Positions 56,201-64,000 of a stretch of 64,000 nucleotides of DNA are shown piece by piece; the first letter of the stretch is position 1; each line of letters opens with the position of its first letter. Under the pieces are notes generated by a model, which was not told the origin of the DNA, did not search any database, and worked only from the letters and a program-made list of their open reading frames with translations. The position numbers and the translations under genes are program-made. The stretch covers positions 1 through 64,000 of the forward strand of contig UBMP01000014.1 of NCBI GenBank assembly GCA_900466575.1, given 5' to 3'. Source of the DNA: Hyphomicrobiales bacterium (GTDB lineage: Bacteria; Pseudomonadota; Alphaproteobacteria; Rhizobiales; Rhizobiaceae).

Positions 56201-58720
56201 CTTGCCTCGTCGCGCGCTGTCTTCCACGCCCGTAACGGAGCAATCTCGGAGCAGATCGCCCGCACGGTCTCGCTCTTCGAAAACCGTGTTCTCGAGGCAC
56301 CGCCAGAAGCACCGCGCTATCGATCGAAGTCGATCAAGGAAGCCGGCACGCTGTCGGGCGACGGCCTGGAATTCTGGAACGGCTACGGCGGCTTCTCCAC
56401 GCAGGGCGACGAATATGTCGTCCGCCTGCGCGGAGGGGAATCCACACCCCATCCGTGGATCAATGTCATCGCCGAAAACGACTTCGGCTTCCATGTCGCG
56501 GCCGAAGGCGGCGGCTATACCTGGAGCAAGAACTCGCGCGATTATCCGCTGACCACCTGGTCGAACGATCCGGTCACCGACCGGCCGAGCGAGACTTTCT
56601 ATATTACCGACCTCAACAGCGGTGCCGTGCTGACCCCGTTCGCGGCCTTGAGCGAGCGCGAATCGGTCGAGTTCGAAACCCGCCACGGTTTCGGCTACTC
56701 GACCTTCCGCAGCGTGCAGGAACAGGTTGGCATCGAGCTCAGCCAGACGCTGCTGCCCGGCAAGCCGGTCAAGCTTTCGCGCCTGACGCTTTCCAACAAG
56801 GGATCGATCTCGCGCAGCTTCCGCGTCTATGGCTATGTGGAATGGATGCTGGGCAACAATCCGAACCGGACGGCACCCTTCGTGACGTGCCGGGCCTCGG
56901 AAAACAGCCAGGTCCTGTTTGCCTCCAACCCCTACAGCATCACGCATTCAGGGCGCACGGCCTTCTTCGCGGTCAACGCGGACGTTGCTGGTGCTACGGC
57001 TTCGCGCGGCGAGTTCATTGGACGTTGGGGCGACATCCGGCGCCCCGGGTCCGTGGTTGCCGCAAAGGAACTCTCCGGCCAGATGAGCCACGACGGCGAT
57101 CCCTGCGCGGCGCTTGCCATCGACATCATCCTGCAGCCGGGCGATACGCGCGAATTCACCTTCGTTCTGGGTGACAGCGACAATGATGCCGCGGCGGAGG
57201 CGCTTTCGTCAGAGGCGATCGCCGCCGATTTCAACGGCGCCCTGGAGGCCAACCGCTCCCGCTGGAGCAAGTTCCTCAGCAAGGTTCATATCGAAACGCC
57301 GGACCGCGCCCTGAACCACCTGCTGAACGGCTGGCTTCCATACCAGGTCCTTTCGTGCCGGATCACGGCTCGGGCCGCGTTCTACCAGGCAAGCGGTGCC
57401 TTCGGCTTCCGCGATCAGCTGCAGGATTCGCTGGCACTGATGCTGCACGATCCGTCGATCGCCCGTCGCCAGATCGTTGCGGCGGCCGGCCGCCAGTTCG
57501 TGGAAGGCGATGTCCAGCATTGGTGGCTCGCGGAAAACGGCGCGGGCGTTCGCACACACATTTCGGACGACGTCGTCTGGCTCGCCTATGCGGTCGATCA
57601 GTATGCGACTGCAACCGGGGACATCGCGATCCTGGACGAGAACGTGCCGTTCATCTCGGGCCCGGCTCTGGCTCCGGACGTGCACGATTCCTTCTTCCGC
57701 CCGGAAATCTCGGACCGCACGGCGAGCATCTACGAACATGCCGCACTCGGCCTCGATCTGGCTCTCTCCAGAACCGGTCCGCACGGCCTGCCGCTGATCC
57801 TTGGCGGCGACTGGAATGACGGCATGAACCGTGTGGGCGTGGCAGGCCGGGGCGAAAGCGTCTGGCTAGCCTGGATTCTCGCCGGAACGCTCTCGCGCTT
57901 CATCCCGATTGCGGAAAACCGTGGCGACCAGTCCCGTGCCGACAATTGGCGCACGCATCTGGAACGGCTGCGCGACGCGACCGAAACCGCAGGCTGGGAT
58001 GGCCACTACTATCGTCGTGCCTATTACGACGACGGTACACCGCTAGGCTCGGCGACAAGCGACGAGAACCGCATCGACTCCATCGCCCAGTCCTGGAGCG
58101 TGCTCTCGGGGCAAGGCAATCCGGAACGCAGCAAGCAGGCGCTGGATGCCGCAGTTGCCAACCTTCTGGAACACGATGGCGGCATCCTGCGTCTCTTCAA
58201 TCCGCCCTACGCCACGACGGACAAGGATCCGGGTTATATCCGCGCCTACCCGCCCGGTATTCGTGAGAACGGCGGACAATATACGCATGCCGGCGCATGG
58301 CTCGCCTTGGCCCTCGCCAAGTCCGGCCGTCCGGAAGAGGCCATGCAATGCCTCGATTGCCTGCTGCCGGTCCGGCACGCGATGGATCGCGAAAGCGCGG
58401 AACGGTATCGTACCGAGCCTTATGCCGTCGCTGCGGACATCTACAGCGAAGGCACGCTTCGCGGGCAGGGTGGCTGGAGCTGGTACACCGGCTCTGCAGC
58501 GTGGATCTACCGGGCCGTTGTCGAAGGCCTGCTCGGCGTCGAACGCAGGGGCAGCGATATCACAGCGATGCCCTCGCTCCCGGCAGACTGGAGCGGCTTC
58601 TCCGCCAGAATCGAGCTGGCGGGGAAGACGGTCGAGGTCAAGGCAACCCGTGGCGCCACGGGCCAGATTGAGACGAGCGTCAATGGCAAGAAGGGCCGTG
58701 CGCCCGCCAAGTCGAAATGA
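50243..58720 (+). CDS. ndvB: Cyclic beta-1,2-glucan synthase
   Basis: This 2825-residue inner-membrane protein (NdvB, ChvB in Agrobacterium) starts, extends, controls length and cyclises periplasmic beta-1,2-glucan. Membrane helices lie near 405-470 and 810-900. The GT84 glucosyltransferase domain lies between them, with TLDADTRLMRDAV near 623 and SSRQHRWARGDW near 769. The C-terminal third is a GH94 phosphorylase-like module with GGDWNDGMNRVG near 2521, which sets chain length. The start MTEAILDTT at 50243 is supported by family length (about 2830) and by the non-coding look of the upstream open frame. It faces ndvA, the exporter. Confidence 0.96.
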   Translation: MTEAILDTTTLQNTPRRMKSETETRRIEHNNAIRAEYLPIDGLAKCGERLATGEINTLPVFEPFDFFARNKENEREILRVYRSAARDVENGASITPAAEWLLDNHYIIEEAIQEVRRDFPKRYYRELTRMPLAGGVEIPRTLALAWLYVAHTHSTVSRETLTALVQGFQTFQTFSIGELWAIPSMVRFVLVENLSRISSRVENSRRMRKWANDEADQLLRIKDPVRLAEKLKTLEEPARDNTFAAQFLYRLRDGSHTSGMAIAWLEAELEKRGSDGEEVIVSEHNRLSSGNATMSSIIRSLREIDDGEWPVWVESVSKVDKLLGEGTDYHDLDFGSRNQYRDTIEELAKHSTFTEIEIAGKAMELAANRNANVGEFLAGKRISELKEAIGYSNTLLDYGRIVLRKMDWLAIALPVSVLTLLVMAFMAWFLTHAGVPYEHILPLAVLFALPSSEGAIGLFNTLASFVLTPARLTGYEYKDGIPADERTLLVVPCMITSRDTVDELVRNLEVHYLANPHGEIYFALLSDWADAQKEETQADIDVLNYAKSEVAKLAARYAYDGRNRFMLLHRRRQYNPAEGCWMGWERKRGKLHELNLLLRGDHDTSFMTGANQVPEGIQYVVTLDADTRLMRDAVTKLVGKIAHPINKPVIDPKTRRVTQGYGILQPRVTPSLTTGKEASAFQRIFSANRGIDPYVFTVSDVYQDLTGEGTFTGKGLYHVDAFEAAIKGRIEENRVLSHDLLEGSLSRCALVTDVELVEDFPTRYEVESSRQHRWARGDWQLLPYIFNPRSGMNGLARWKMLDNLRRSLTPAAWTLAAVWGWLLMTPMYAVLWQIALILTLTISPTLSLLSIVMPRRTDIVMRGHFQRLSDEIRSASAMVALRATFIAHNAYLMTDAIIRALYRSLVSGKLLLEWRTAAQVQSGAQGDVHAYYRSMWQAPVLAALALGFAGTKGIYHVYAGLPLGIAWMLSPYIAWRVSQSAETEDRLETPADVVKGLRLIARRTWRYFETFVTPQQNFLPPDNFQETPNPVVAARTSPTNIGVYLLSVVSARDFGWIGFEETVSRLEQTVATIERMGKYRGHLFNWYYTETLETLGPRYISAVDSGNLAGHLIAVSSQCRDWAEAPSAHLQSSLDGIADAVMIFKEALAELPDDRKTVRPLRKRIKELSAGFMKTLNEARSENEPATIHITGLAELAEDLEKLSANLDHEIGSEKSAEVAWWATALSRTCQAHVADSEFDFAMIDALRKRLEVLRDTTRSLAFAMDFRFLFRPERRLLSIGYRVDSNELDEACYDLLASEARLTSLFAVAKGDLPTEHWFKLGRQVVPVGSRGALVSWSGSMFEYLMPPLVMQERQGGVLNQTSNLVVKEQMNHARRLGGIPWGISEAAFNARDHELTYQYTNFGVPTLGLKRGLGQNAVIAPYASLLASQYAPVEAFENLQRLRKLGALGRYGFHDAVDFTPTRVPEGQTCAVVYNYMAHHHGMSIAAVANVVFNGHLRELFHSDPVIEAAELLLQEKAPREIPVMSAKHEANQPGNNVGDNLPRPEIRTIENPEVKDRQTVFLSNGHYSLMLTTGGSGYSRWNGQTVARWKPDPTEDRHGTFIFLRDMDSGEWWSSTIEPRRAKGEVNKVIFGDDRAEFYKTVGTLMSHVEVITGTEHDAEGRRITITNLGPEDRHIELTSYLEPVLSTDEADIAHPLFSKMFIRTEIGRRGDVIRAWRNKRSPNDPGTHIAHLIADPTGETRPTEFETSRRNFIGRGRSLADATAFDAGASLSGTDGYTLDPILSLRRVVRIPAGKKVSAIFWTIAAPNRDMIDQAIDRYRHPDAFSHEYIHSWTRSQVQMRHVGASPQEATAFQILGRYLVYPETLLRADAGSAEAMAASQTALWPLAISGDFPIFMLRINDDVDLNVAWGALRAQEYLRSRGVTADLVIVNERATSYAQDMQHTLDSMCENARLRGQSDGPRQHIFAVRRDLMDDATWASLLASSRAVFHARNGAISEQIARTVSLFENRVLEAPPEAPRYRSKSIKEAGTLSGDGLEFWNGYGGFSTQGDEYVVRLRGGESTPHPWINVIAENDFGFHVAAEGGGYTWSKNSRDYPLTTWSNDPVTDRPSETFYITDLNSGAVLTPFAALSERESVEFETRHGFGYSTFRSVQEQVGIELSQTLLPGKPVKLSRLTLSNKGSISRSFRVYGYVEWMLGNNPNRTAPFVTCRASENSQVLFASNPYSITHSGRTAFFAVNADVAGATASRGEFIGRWGDIRRPGSVVAAKELSGQMSHDGDPCAALAIDIILQPGDTREFTFVLGDSDNDAAAEALSSEAIAADFNGALEANRSRWSKFLSKVHIETPDRALNHLLNGWLPYQVLSCRITARAAFYQASGAFGFRDQLQDSLALMLHDPSIARRQIVAAAGRQFVEGDVQHWWLAENGAGVRTHISDDVVWLAYAVDQYATATGDIAILDENVPFISGPALAPDVHDSFFRPEISDRTASIYEHAALGLDLALSRTGPHGLPLILGGDWNDGMNRVGVAGRGESVWLAWILAGTLSRFIPIAENRGDQSRADNWRTHLERLRDATETAGWDGHYYRRAYYDDGTPLGSATSDENRIDSIAQSWSVLSGQGNPERSKQALDAAVANLLEHDGGILRLFNPPYATTDKDPGYIRAYPPGIRENGGQYTHAGAWLALALAKSGRPEEAMQCLDCLLPVRHAMDRESAERYRTEPYAVAADIYSEGTLRGQGGWSWYTGSAAWIYRAVVEGLLGVERRGSDITAMPSLPADWSGFSARIELAGKTVEVKATRGATGQIETSVNGKKGRAPAKSK

Positions 58721-58786
58721 TCCCGGGACTGGAGAGGTGAGCTGAAGGCTACGGCCTCTCCTCCCCCTCGCATCGGACACAAGAAA

Positions 58787-58819
58787 GCCGCCGCGTCGGA
58801 CTGACGCGGCGGCTTTTTT
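58787..58819 (+). terminator. Strong intrinsic terminator of ndvB
   Basis: GCCGCCGCGTC (58787-58797) pairs perfectly with GACGCGGCGGC (58803-58813), followed by six T residues. Confidence 0.92.
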
Positions 58820-58903
58820 CTGTTCCGGACGCATCCGAAACGAAACGGGACGTGGTTCTGATTCGGAGTTGCGAAGAAGCCGTTGCGAGAGAGCAGCGGC
58901 GGG

Positions 58904-59065
58904 TCAAAAGCTTAGGCGGTTGAAGAACTCGCCCACCGTTCCCCAGACGCATTCATCGACCAAAGACGCTGCATTCAAAAGGATCTGGAACACGTCCAGC
59001 AGGAGGGCGTGAGCATTTTGCGTCCAGACTGCGTAAAGACAAATAGACCAAACACGGCAGGTCAT
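58904..59065 (-). CDS. Possible 53-residue hypothetical protein
   Basis: An ORF on the minus strand between the ndvB and ndvA stops reads, in its second half, LLLDVFQILLNAASLVDE followed by a Trp, Gly, Phe and Leu-rich end. That amphipathic stretch looks more natural than a chance ORF, whereas the first 18 codons do not. No clear ribosome-binding site is seen. The true start could be internal. I do not recognise a family. Confidence 0.3.
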   Translation of the reverse strand: MTCRVWSICLYAVWTQNAHALLLDVFQILLNAASLVDECVWGTVGEFFNRLSF

Positions 59066-59173
59066 CCGGTCTTTACCGGAAAGGCCAGAGATCTCCTGAC
59101 CGTGCCGGCGCCGGGCCGAACTCCGGCGGGATTACCGGATCCCTGCCCAGCTTCGTCGAAGTCTAAGATGGCG

Positions 59174-59205
59174 GGCAGCTGCCGTCGTTCGAAACGGCAG
59201 CTGCC
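59174..59205. terminator. Hairpin at the end of ndvA
   Basis: GGCAGCTGCCGT (59174-59185) pairs perfectly with ACGGCAGCTGCC (59194-59205). It lies four bases past the ndvA stop on the minus strand. No T tail is present, so it may act as an mRNA 3' stabiliser or a Rho-linked end. Confidence 0.5.
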
Positions 59206-59209
59206 GATA

Positions 59210-60970
59210 CTATTCCGCTGCGGGATGTGCAGTCTTGACGATGTCGTCCGTCAGGATGCCTGAAGCGCGAAGCAGCGCGGCAAAGCGGCCGTTACTGTGG
59301 CTGAGGTAGTCGAACGAGCCCTGCTCCGCGATGCGCCCATGGTCAAGGAAGATGACCAGATCTGCATCACGCACCGTCGAAAGGCGGTGGGCAATGATGA
59401 AGGTCGTGCGATTGGCGCGGAGCCGGTCGATGGCGGTCTTGATGCGCGCCTCGGTCTCAACGTCGAGGGCTGAGGTCGCCTCGTCCAGAACGAGGATGGG
59501 AGCGTCCTTCAGAATGGCGCGCGCGAGCGCAATACGCTGACGCTCACCACCCGAAAGCCGGTTACCTCGGTCACCCACGACCGTATCGTAACCCGCGACG
59601 CGGCTTTCGATAAAGTCGTCCGCTGATGCAGCGCGCGCAGCCTCGATCACATCTTCGGTTGTCGCATCATCGCGGCCGATACGGATATTGTCAGAGATGG
59701 ACCGGTTGAGCAGGCCCGAGTCCTGAAAGACCGTGGCGATGGCGCGGCGCAGCGATTTGCGCGTGACCTTGGTAATGTTCATCCCATCGATCAGGATCTC
59801 GCCCTGCTGCGGATCGTAAACACGCTGCAGGAGGTTGATCAGAGTCGTCTTGCCCGCGCCCGTCGGTCCGACAATGGCGACCGTCTGTCCCGCTTCAACC
59901 GTGAAGGAGACATCCCTGACGCCCTGTGTCGTGTTGGCGAAGTCGAAGGAGACATTGCGGAATTCGACGCGACCCGCCACATGACCGAGATCTTCGGCCT
60001 CGGTGGATTCCTCGCGATCACGCACCGAGTCCTCGAGCTTGTAGAATTCCTCAAGCTTGGCCCTCGCCTCGAAAATCTGGCTTGCAAAACCCTTGATCTG
60101 GTCGAGACGGGAAATCAGCAGGTTGGCGAAGCCGATAAAGGCGATGACTTCACCGACCTTGAGATCGCCGGCCTTCACCATGATCGCTCCGAGAATAAGG
60201 ATGGCCATCATCGAGATCGTGGAGGCAATCCGGTTCAGCGCGCTCGCAAGCGCCCACCAGTCCAGAACCGGAAACTGCGCGGAGAGAAGCCGCCCCGTAT
60301 ACTCCTTCAGAGCCTGCGTCTCGCGCTCGATACGATTATAGCTATGCAGGACCGGCACATTGCTGATCGTGTCGCTGACATGCGAAAAGACCTGGTGATA
60401 ATGTTCCTCGACTGCTGCCTGTCCTTCCCGCGTGCGGTTCATCACCACCTGGCCCGTAAGCCAATACAGAACCCCGAGCAGGAGAAGGACGACCGAGAGC
60501 CGTAGATCCATCGACAGCGCCGCCGGCACCAGGAGGACAAGCGCTACGGCTGTCGACAGGTGCGTGCGCATGAATTCAAGCCAGAGACCGAAAAGGGTTT
60601 CAGTGGCGCGCAGCAGCGTATGCAGGACGTTCGACGTGCCCCGCTGGCTATGCCAGGCCAGCGGCATCGAGATAATGCGGGCAAAGGCTTCCGCGAGAAG
60701 ACCTGAGCGGCGCGCATGCGCCAGTCTGTCAGCCTCGCGGGCGACAAGCACGAAGGCGACCGTGTTGAAAATGCCGAGCCCCGCCCAGGCGATCAGAACC
60801 GGGAGTGAATTGGCCCCCGTGGACATCGCATCGATGATGCGGCCAAACAGAATTGGCTCTGCAATGGCGACCAGAGCCAGCACGATGTTGCTGATAACGA
60901 CGATCGTAACTCTCAGCCGCTCTTCGGCGAGATAACGAAGTGCTCTGAGATAAACCTTGGTAAGCGACAC
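59210..60970 (-). CDS. ndvA: Cyclic beta-1,2-glucan export ATP-binding/permease protein
   Basis: A 586-residue ABC half-transporter (NdvA, ChvA in Agrobacterium) with six membrane helices in residues 15-310 and a nucleotide-binding domain from about 340. Walker A GPTGAGKTTLI is near 370, LSGGERQR near 474, Walker B ILVLDEATSALD near 495. It exports the glucan made by NdvB to the periplasm. The GTG at 60970 (VSLTKVYLRALRYL) matches the N-terminus of known NdvA; upstream in-frame codons are Arg-rich and unlike the family. The gene is convergent with ndvB and ends four bases from a hairpin. Confidence 0.95.
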   Translation of the reverse strand: MSLTKVYLRALRYLAEERLRVTIVVISNIVLALVAIAEPILFGRIIDAMSTGANSLPVLIAWAGLGIFNTVAFVLVAREADRLAHARRSGLLAEAFARIISMPLAWHSQRGTSNVLHTLLRATETLFGLWLEFMRTHLSTAVALVLLVPAALSMDLRLSVVLLLLGVLYWLTGQVVMNRTREGQAAVEEHYHQVFSHVSDTISNVPVLHSYNRIERETQALKEYTGRLLSAQFPVLDWWALASALNRIASTISMMAILILGAIMVKAGDLKVGEVIAFIGFANLLISRLDQIKGFASQIFEARAKLEEFYKLEDSVRDREESTEAEDLGHVAGRVEFRNVSFDFANTTQGVRDVSFTVEAGQTVAIVGPTGAGKTTLINLLQRVYDPQQGEILIDGMNITKVTRKSLRRAIATVFQDSGLLNRSISDNIRIGRDDATTEDVIEAARAASADDFIESRVAGYDTVVGDRGNRLSGGERQRIALARAILKDAPILVLDEATSALDVETEARIKTAIDRLRANRTTFIIAHRLSTVRDADLVIFLDHGRIAEQGSFDYLSHSNGRFAALLRASGILTDDIVKTAHPAAE

Positions 60971-61619
60971 TTGGCGTCTGCCCTTTCCTGTAATTCCTGT
61001 TCCGTCTCCCGGCCGGCGTATTCCGGCTGAAACGAGACGGCACTCACGGCGCGGAGTTCGACAAGCGCCAGAACATCCGGCTGGCTCTGCCGCGGGACTG
61101 TCTCGGCGGGCATGATCATGCGGGACATCGAGGCAACATCTGCGCGTCACAATAAAATATCCATCTTAGATGAACAGAACCTGAGCAATATTTTCCTGGT
61201 GTGCAGCGAAAAGGCTGGCTGCCCGATCTTGGCTGATCCGCCGCCGCGAGAACCCTCCCCTGGGGGCGGTACGCAATACGATATCCCTTGCTCGTCCCCA
61301 AAGACCTTCCTGGAATTCGTCTTCAGGTTGCATCAAGAAGCGCGGCGATACGTCATGCGGGAGCTTCGACTAAAACGCGAAGGTTGCATGGAAAATCCTA
61401 AGCTAACCTTCTTGACAGAATCTCCCTTTACCATCCATAAATCACCTAAGATATTGAGTTTATATGTGTTCCTCTATCGTTCCCCTGCGGAGATGTGTGG
61501 CTGGCCTTCTGTCGAAACATGCGACGGAATCTCGATGCTCCCTTGTTTCGCGGCTCAAGTTCGATGACGTGCGCTTGCCGGTCAAAGCTGTTTCGGTGAC
61601 CGGATTGATGGGTGACTGA
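60971..61619. other. Divergent ndvA/expR-like regulatory region
   Basis: No gene is supported with confidence. TTGACA at 61412-61417 with CCATAA 17 bases on is a possible promoter for the LuxR gene. CCGGTCA (61578-61584) and TGACCGG (61597-61603) form an inverted repeat 16 bases before its start. Two short open frames (61112-61567 plus and 60913-61128 minus) lack support. Confidence 0.4.
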
Positions 61620-62369
61620 ATGACTATCAATGCAATCGTCCAGTTTCTGGTCATGGGGCGAGAACATGAAAACCCGAAGACATTGATCGCGGATTTCGAG
61701 CATCTTCTGAAGCAATACCGATTTGAATATTACGGCATTCTGATCCAGCCCCGCCCTCATCAAGACCCGATGACCCTGGTTCTGGCCGGCAAGTGGCCGC
61801 CGAGATGGCCCGAAACCTACATTTCCAACCGCTTCGTGCTGGTCGACCCCACGATCCGCTACCTCGGGAGAGCGTCCGGCGCCTTCCGCTGGAAAGATGC
61901 GCGAAAGGCACTGAAATCCGACCCGCAGAAGCGCCGCATGGACCAGATGTTCAAGGAGGCGGCAAAGTTCGGCCTTGAGGACGGTTACATCTTTCCCATT
62001 CACGGACGCCAGGGCCTGCTGGGGAATATGACGCTCGGAGGCATCTCGGTCGATCTGACGCCGGTTGAGCTTTCGCTTTTCGAGCAAGTGGCAAAACTGA
62101 TGTTCATGGAGCTCTCACGGTTCCGGGCCAAGGCTGAGGGGGCGGACGACGACAGCGTCATCGTTCACCCCGAGATCAAGCTGACGAGACGTGAACTGGA
62201 AGTTCTCCACTTCCTGGCAGAGGGAATGACATCGCAGGAGATAGGCAAAGTCCTCAATCTTTCGAGCCATACCGTCGACTGGTACATGAACGGTATCCAG
62301 GAAAAACTGGAAGCGCGGAACCGCCAGCATGTTGTCGCCTTGGCCTTCCGCCAGGGCCTCGTTTCCTGA
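61620..62369 (+). CDS. expR: LuxR-family quorum-sensing regulator, ExpR-like
   Basis: A 249-residue regulator with an N-terminal autoinducer-binding domain (about 1-165) and a LuxR helix-turn-helix (about 180-245). Residues that bind acyl-homoserine lactone in this family are kept: Trp in KWPPRWPETYISNRF, Tyr, the Asp-Pro pair in VLVDPTIRYL and Trp in AFRWKDA. The DNA-binding part has LTRRELEVLHFLAEGMTSQE, then IGKVLNLSSHTVDWYMN. No luxI synthase is nearby, so it is a LuxR solo. Position between ndvA and pyc matches expR of S. meliloti; the name rests on that synteny and resemblance. Confidence 0.8.
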   Translation: MTINAIVQFLVMGREHENPKTLIADFEHLLKQYRFEYYGILIQPRPHQDPMTLVLAGKWPPRWPETYISNRFVLVDPTIRYLGRASGAFRWKDARKALKSDPQKRRMDQMFKEAAKFGLEDGYIFPIHGRQGLLGNMTLGGISVDLTPVELSLFEQVAKLMFMELSRFRAKAEGADDDSVIVHPEIKLTRRELEVLHFLAEGMTSQEIGKVLNLSSHTVDWYMNGIQEKLEARNRQHVVALAFRQGLVS

Positions 62370-62470
62370 GTCAAAATTTCTCGCAAAGACTCTCGTTGAA
62401 CTTCGTCTCACGAGACGCTAACAATTTGTTCGCGGGTGCAGCATGAGAGCTGCCAAAAAGGGGGACTGCC

Positions 62471-64000
62471 TTGACGATTTCCAAGATTCTCGTCGCAAAC
62501 CGTTCTGAAATAGCGATCCGCGTTTTCCGCGCTGCAAACGAACTCGGCATCAAGACCGTGGCCATATGGGCAGAGGAAGACAAGCTGGCGCTCCACCGTT
62601 TCAAGGCTGACGAGAGTTATCAGGTCGGCCGCGGGCCGCATCTGGAACGTGATCTCGGTCCGATCGAAAGCTATCTGTCGATCGACGAAATTATCCGTGT
62701 CGCCAAGCTTTCGGGAGCAGATGCAATCCATCCCGGCTATGGCCTTCTTTCCGAAAGCCCGGAATTCGCCGAGGCCTGCGCCGAAAACGGCATCATCTTC
62801 ATCGGCCCCAAGCCGGAAACCATGCGTCAGCTCGGCAACAAGGTTGCAGCCCGCAATCTCGCAATCTCCATCGGCGTTCCGGTCGTCCCGGCCACCGACC
62901 CGCTGCCGGACGATGAGGACGAAATCAAGCGTCTGGCCGAAGAGATTGGCTATCCCGTCATGCTCAAGGCCTCCTGGGGCGGCGGCGGACGCGGCATGCG
63001 CGCCATTCGCGACCCCAAGGAACTGCTGCGCGAAGTCAATGAAGGCAAGCGCGAAGCCAGGGCCGCCTTCGGCAAGGACGAAGTCTATCTCGAAAAGCTC
63101 GTCGAACGCGCCCGCCATGTCGAAAGCCAGGTTCTGGGCGACACGCACGGCAATGTCGTCCACCTCTTCGAACGCGACTGCTCGATCCAGCGGCGCAACC
63201 AGAAGGTCGTCGAGCGCGCCCCGGCGCCCTATCTGACACCCGAACAGCGGGCAGAACTTGCCTCGTATTCGCTGCGCATCGCCGAGGCGACCCATTACAT
63301 CGGTGCCGGCACCGTCGAATATCTGATGGATGCCGACACCGGCAAATTCTACTTCATCGAAGTCAACCCGCGCATCCAGGTCGAGCATACGGTCACCGAA
63401 CAGGTCACCGGCATCGACATCGTGAAGGCGCAGATTCACATTCTAGACGGTTTTGCCATCGGCACACCGGAATCCGGTGTCCCCGCACAGGAAAACATTC
63501 GCCTCAACGGGCATGCGCTGCAGTGCCGCATCACCACGGAAGACCCGGAACAGAACTTCATTCCGGACTACGGCCGCATCACCGCCTATCGCGGCGCAAC
63601 CGGCTTCGGCATCCGTCTCGACGGCGGCACGGCCTATTCGGGCGCGGTCATTACCCGCTACTACGATCCGCTCTTGGAAAAGGTGACCGCCTGGGCGCCG
63701 AATCCCGATGAGGCGATCCACCGCATGGAACGCGCGCTACGCGAATTCCGTATTCGCGGCGTGGCCACAAACCTCACCTTCCTGGAAGCCATCATCGGCC
63801 ACCCCAAATTCCGCGACAATAGCTACACGACGCGCTTCATCGACACGACGCCGGAGCTCTTCCAGCAGGTCAAGCGTCAGGACCGCGCCACCAAGCTCTT
63901 GACCTACATCGCCGACGTGACCGTCAACGGCCATCCGGAAGCGAAGGGCCGTGCCCGTCCGCCGGAAGATGCCGCCGCCCCCATCCTGCCCTTCATCGAC
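62471..64000 (+). CDS. pyc: Pyruvate carboxylase, N-terminal part (runs off the end)
   Basis: The first 510 codons of pyruvate carboxylase, which makes oxaloacetate from pyruvate and bicarbonate using ATP and biotin. The biotin carboxylase domain is complete here: ILVANRSEIAIRVFRAANEL at the start, GGGGRGM near 171-177, EVNPRIQVEHTVTEQVTG near 297-314 and the C-terminal biotin-carboxylase part to about 450. The carboxyltransferase and biotin carrier lie beyond 64000. The start is TTG at 62471, with GGGGG six bases upstream; no ATG fits the family N-terminus MxISKILVANR. Confidence 0.93.
   Translation, partial: MTISKILVANRSEIAIRVFRAANELGIKTVAIWAEEDKLALHRFKADESYQVGRGPHLERDLGPIESYLSIDEIIRVAKLSGADAIHPGYGLLSESPEFAEACAENGIIFIGPKPETMRQLGNKVAARNLAISIGVPVVPATDPLPDDEDEIKRLAEEIGYPVMLKASWGGGGRGMRAIRDPKELLREVNEGKREARAAFGKDEVYLEKLVERARHVESQVLGDTHGNVVHLFERDCSIQRRNQKVVERAPAPYLTPEQRAELASYSLRIAEATHYIGAGTVEYLMDADTGKFYFIEVNPRIQVEHTVTEQVTGIDIVKAQIHILDGFAIGTPESGVPAQENIRLNGHALQCRITTEDPEQNFIPDYGRITAYRGATGFGIRLDGGTAYSGAVITRYYDPLLEKVTAWAPNPDEAIHRMERALREFRIRGVATNLTFLEAIIGHPKFRDNSYTTRFIDTTPELFQQVKRQDRATKLLTYIADVTVNGHPEAKGRARPPEDAAAPILPFID

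Noticed and set aside
60913-61128. Minus-strand open frame of 71 codons overlapping the ndvA start
   Set aside because: Composition is not unreasonable, but there is no ribosome-binding site, it overlaps ndvA by 58 bases, and no family is recognised.
61112-61567. Plus-strand open frame of 151 codons before expR
   Set aside because: Amino-acid content is random-looking, no ribosome-binding site, and it overlaps the likely regulatory region.

Overview
This GC-rich window reads as chromosomal DNA of a Rhizobiaceae alphaproteobacterium (Rhizobium/Agrobacterium/Sinorhizobium/Shinella group); genus and species cannot be fixed from the sequence alone. The case rests on a SAM-II riboswitch in front of metA, a complete cyclic beta-1,2-glucan pair ndvB and ndvA, a LuxR solo lying between ndvA and pyc as expR does in Sinorhizobium meliloti, a 180-kDa type NAD-glutamate dehydrogenase, and intergenic palindromic repeats of rhizobial style. 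Almost all of it is core genome. Accessory signs are limited to two toxin-antitoxin pairs, dispersed repeats and a possible insertion-sequence end beside a tRNA gene.

Left part (1-11.7 kb): a palindromic repeat, then thiN with an ABC-F ATPase, a MoxR ATPase, a 25-residue hydrophobic peptide with a membrane protein, riboswitch-controlled metA, a BrnT/BrnA pair, a CoxE-like VWA protein, an aldose epimerase, and a SulP transporter overlapping a ParB-like gene. From 11.7 to 16.4 kb: the gabT-gabD operon, a divergent regulator combining MerR, XRE and cupin domains, a VapC/Phd-type pair and tRNA-Gly(GCC).

Middle (16.6-32 kb): housekeeping genes for tRNA editing, a thioredoxin-TPR protein, a Lon-like N-terminal domain protein, Trm112-like protein, UbiH and TesB; the nitrogen pair glnK-amtB behind a sigma-54 promoter; ftsK, lolA and xthA; asd with a Thr/Lys-rich leader ORF; a lytic transglycosylase, carbonic anhydrase and pyridoxal kinase.

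Right part (32-64 kb): the NAD-glutamate dehydrogenase followed by an MFS gene whose start lies next to a 13-bp hairpin, ispG, a TetR regulator divergent from a two-subunit molybdenum oxidoreductase, yjdM, an epimerase-like protein with a divergent LysR, a DeoR-MFS operon, an L,D-transpeptidase, an orphan OmpR-type regulator with a cyclic-nucleotide-binding protein, then ndvB (2825 residues) facing ndvA, the expR-like LuxR gene, and the first 510 codons of pyruvate carboxylase running off the end.

The points most worth a second look are the Thr/Lys-rich leader ORF upstream of asd, the MerR-XRE-cupin fusion beside gabTD, the hairpin holding the ribosome-binding site of the MFS gene after glutamate dehydrogenase, and the Glu111 residue in MetA that argues for acetyl-CoA use. 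I see no CRISPR array, prophage, or intact insertion sequence.
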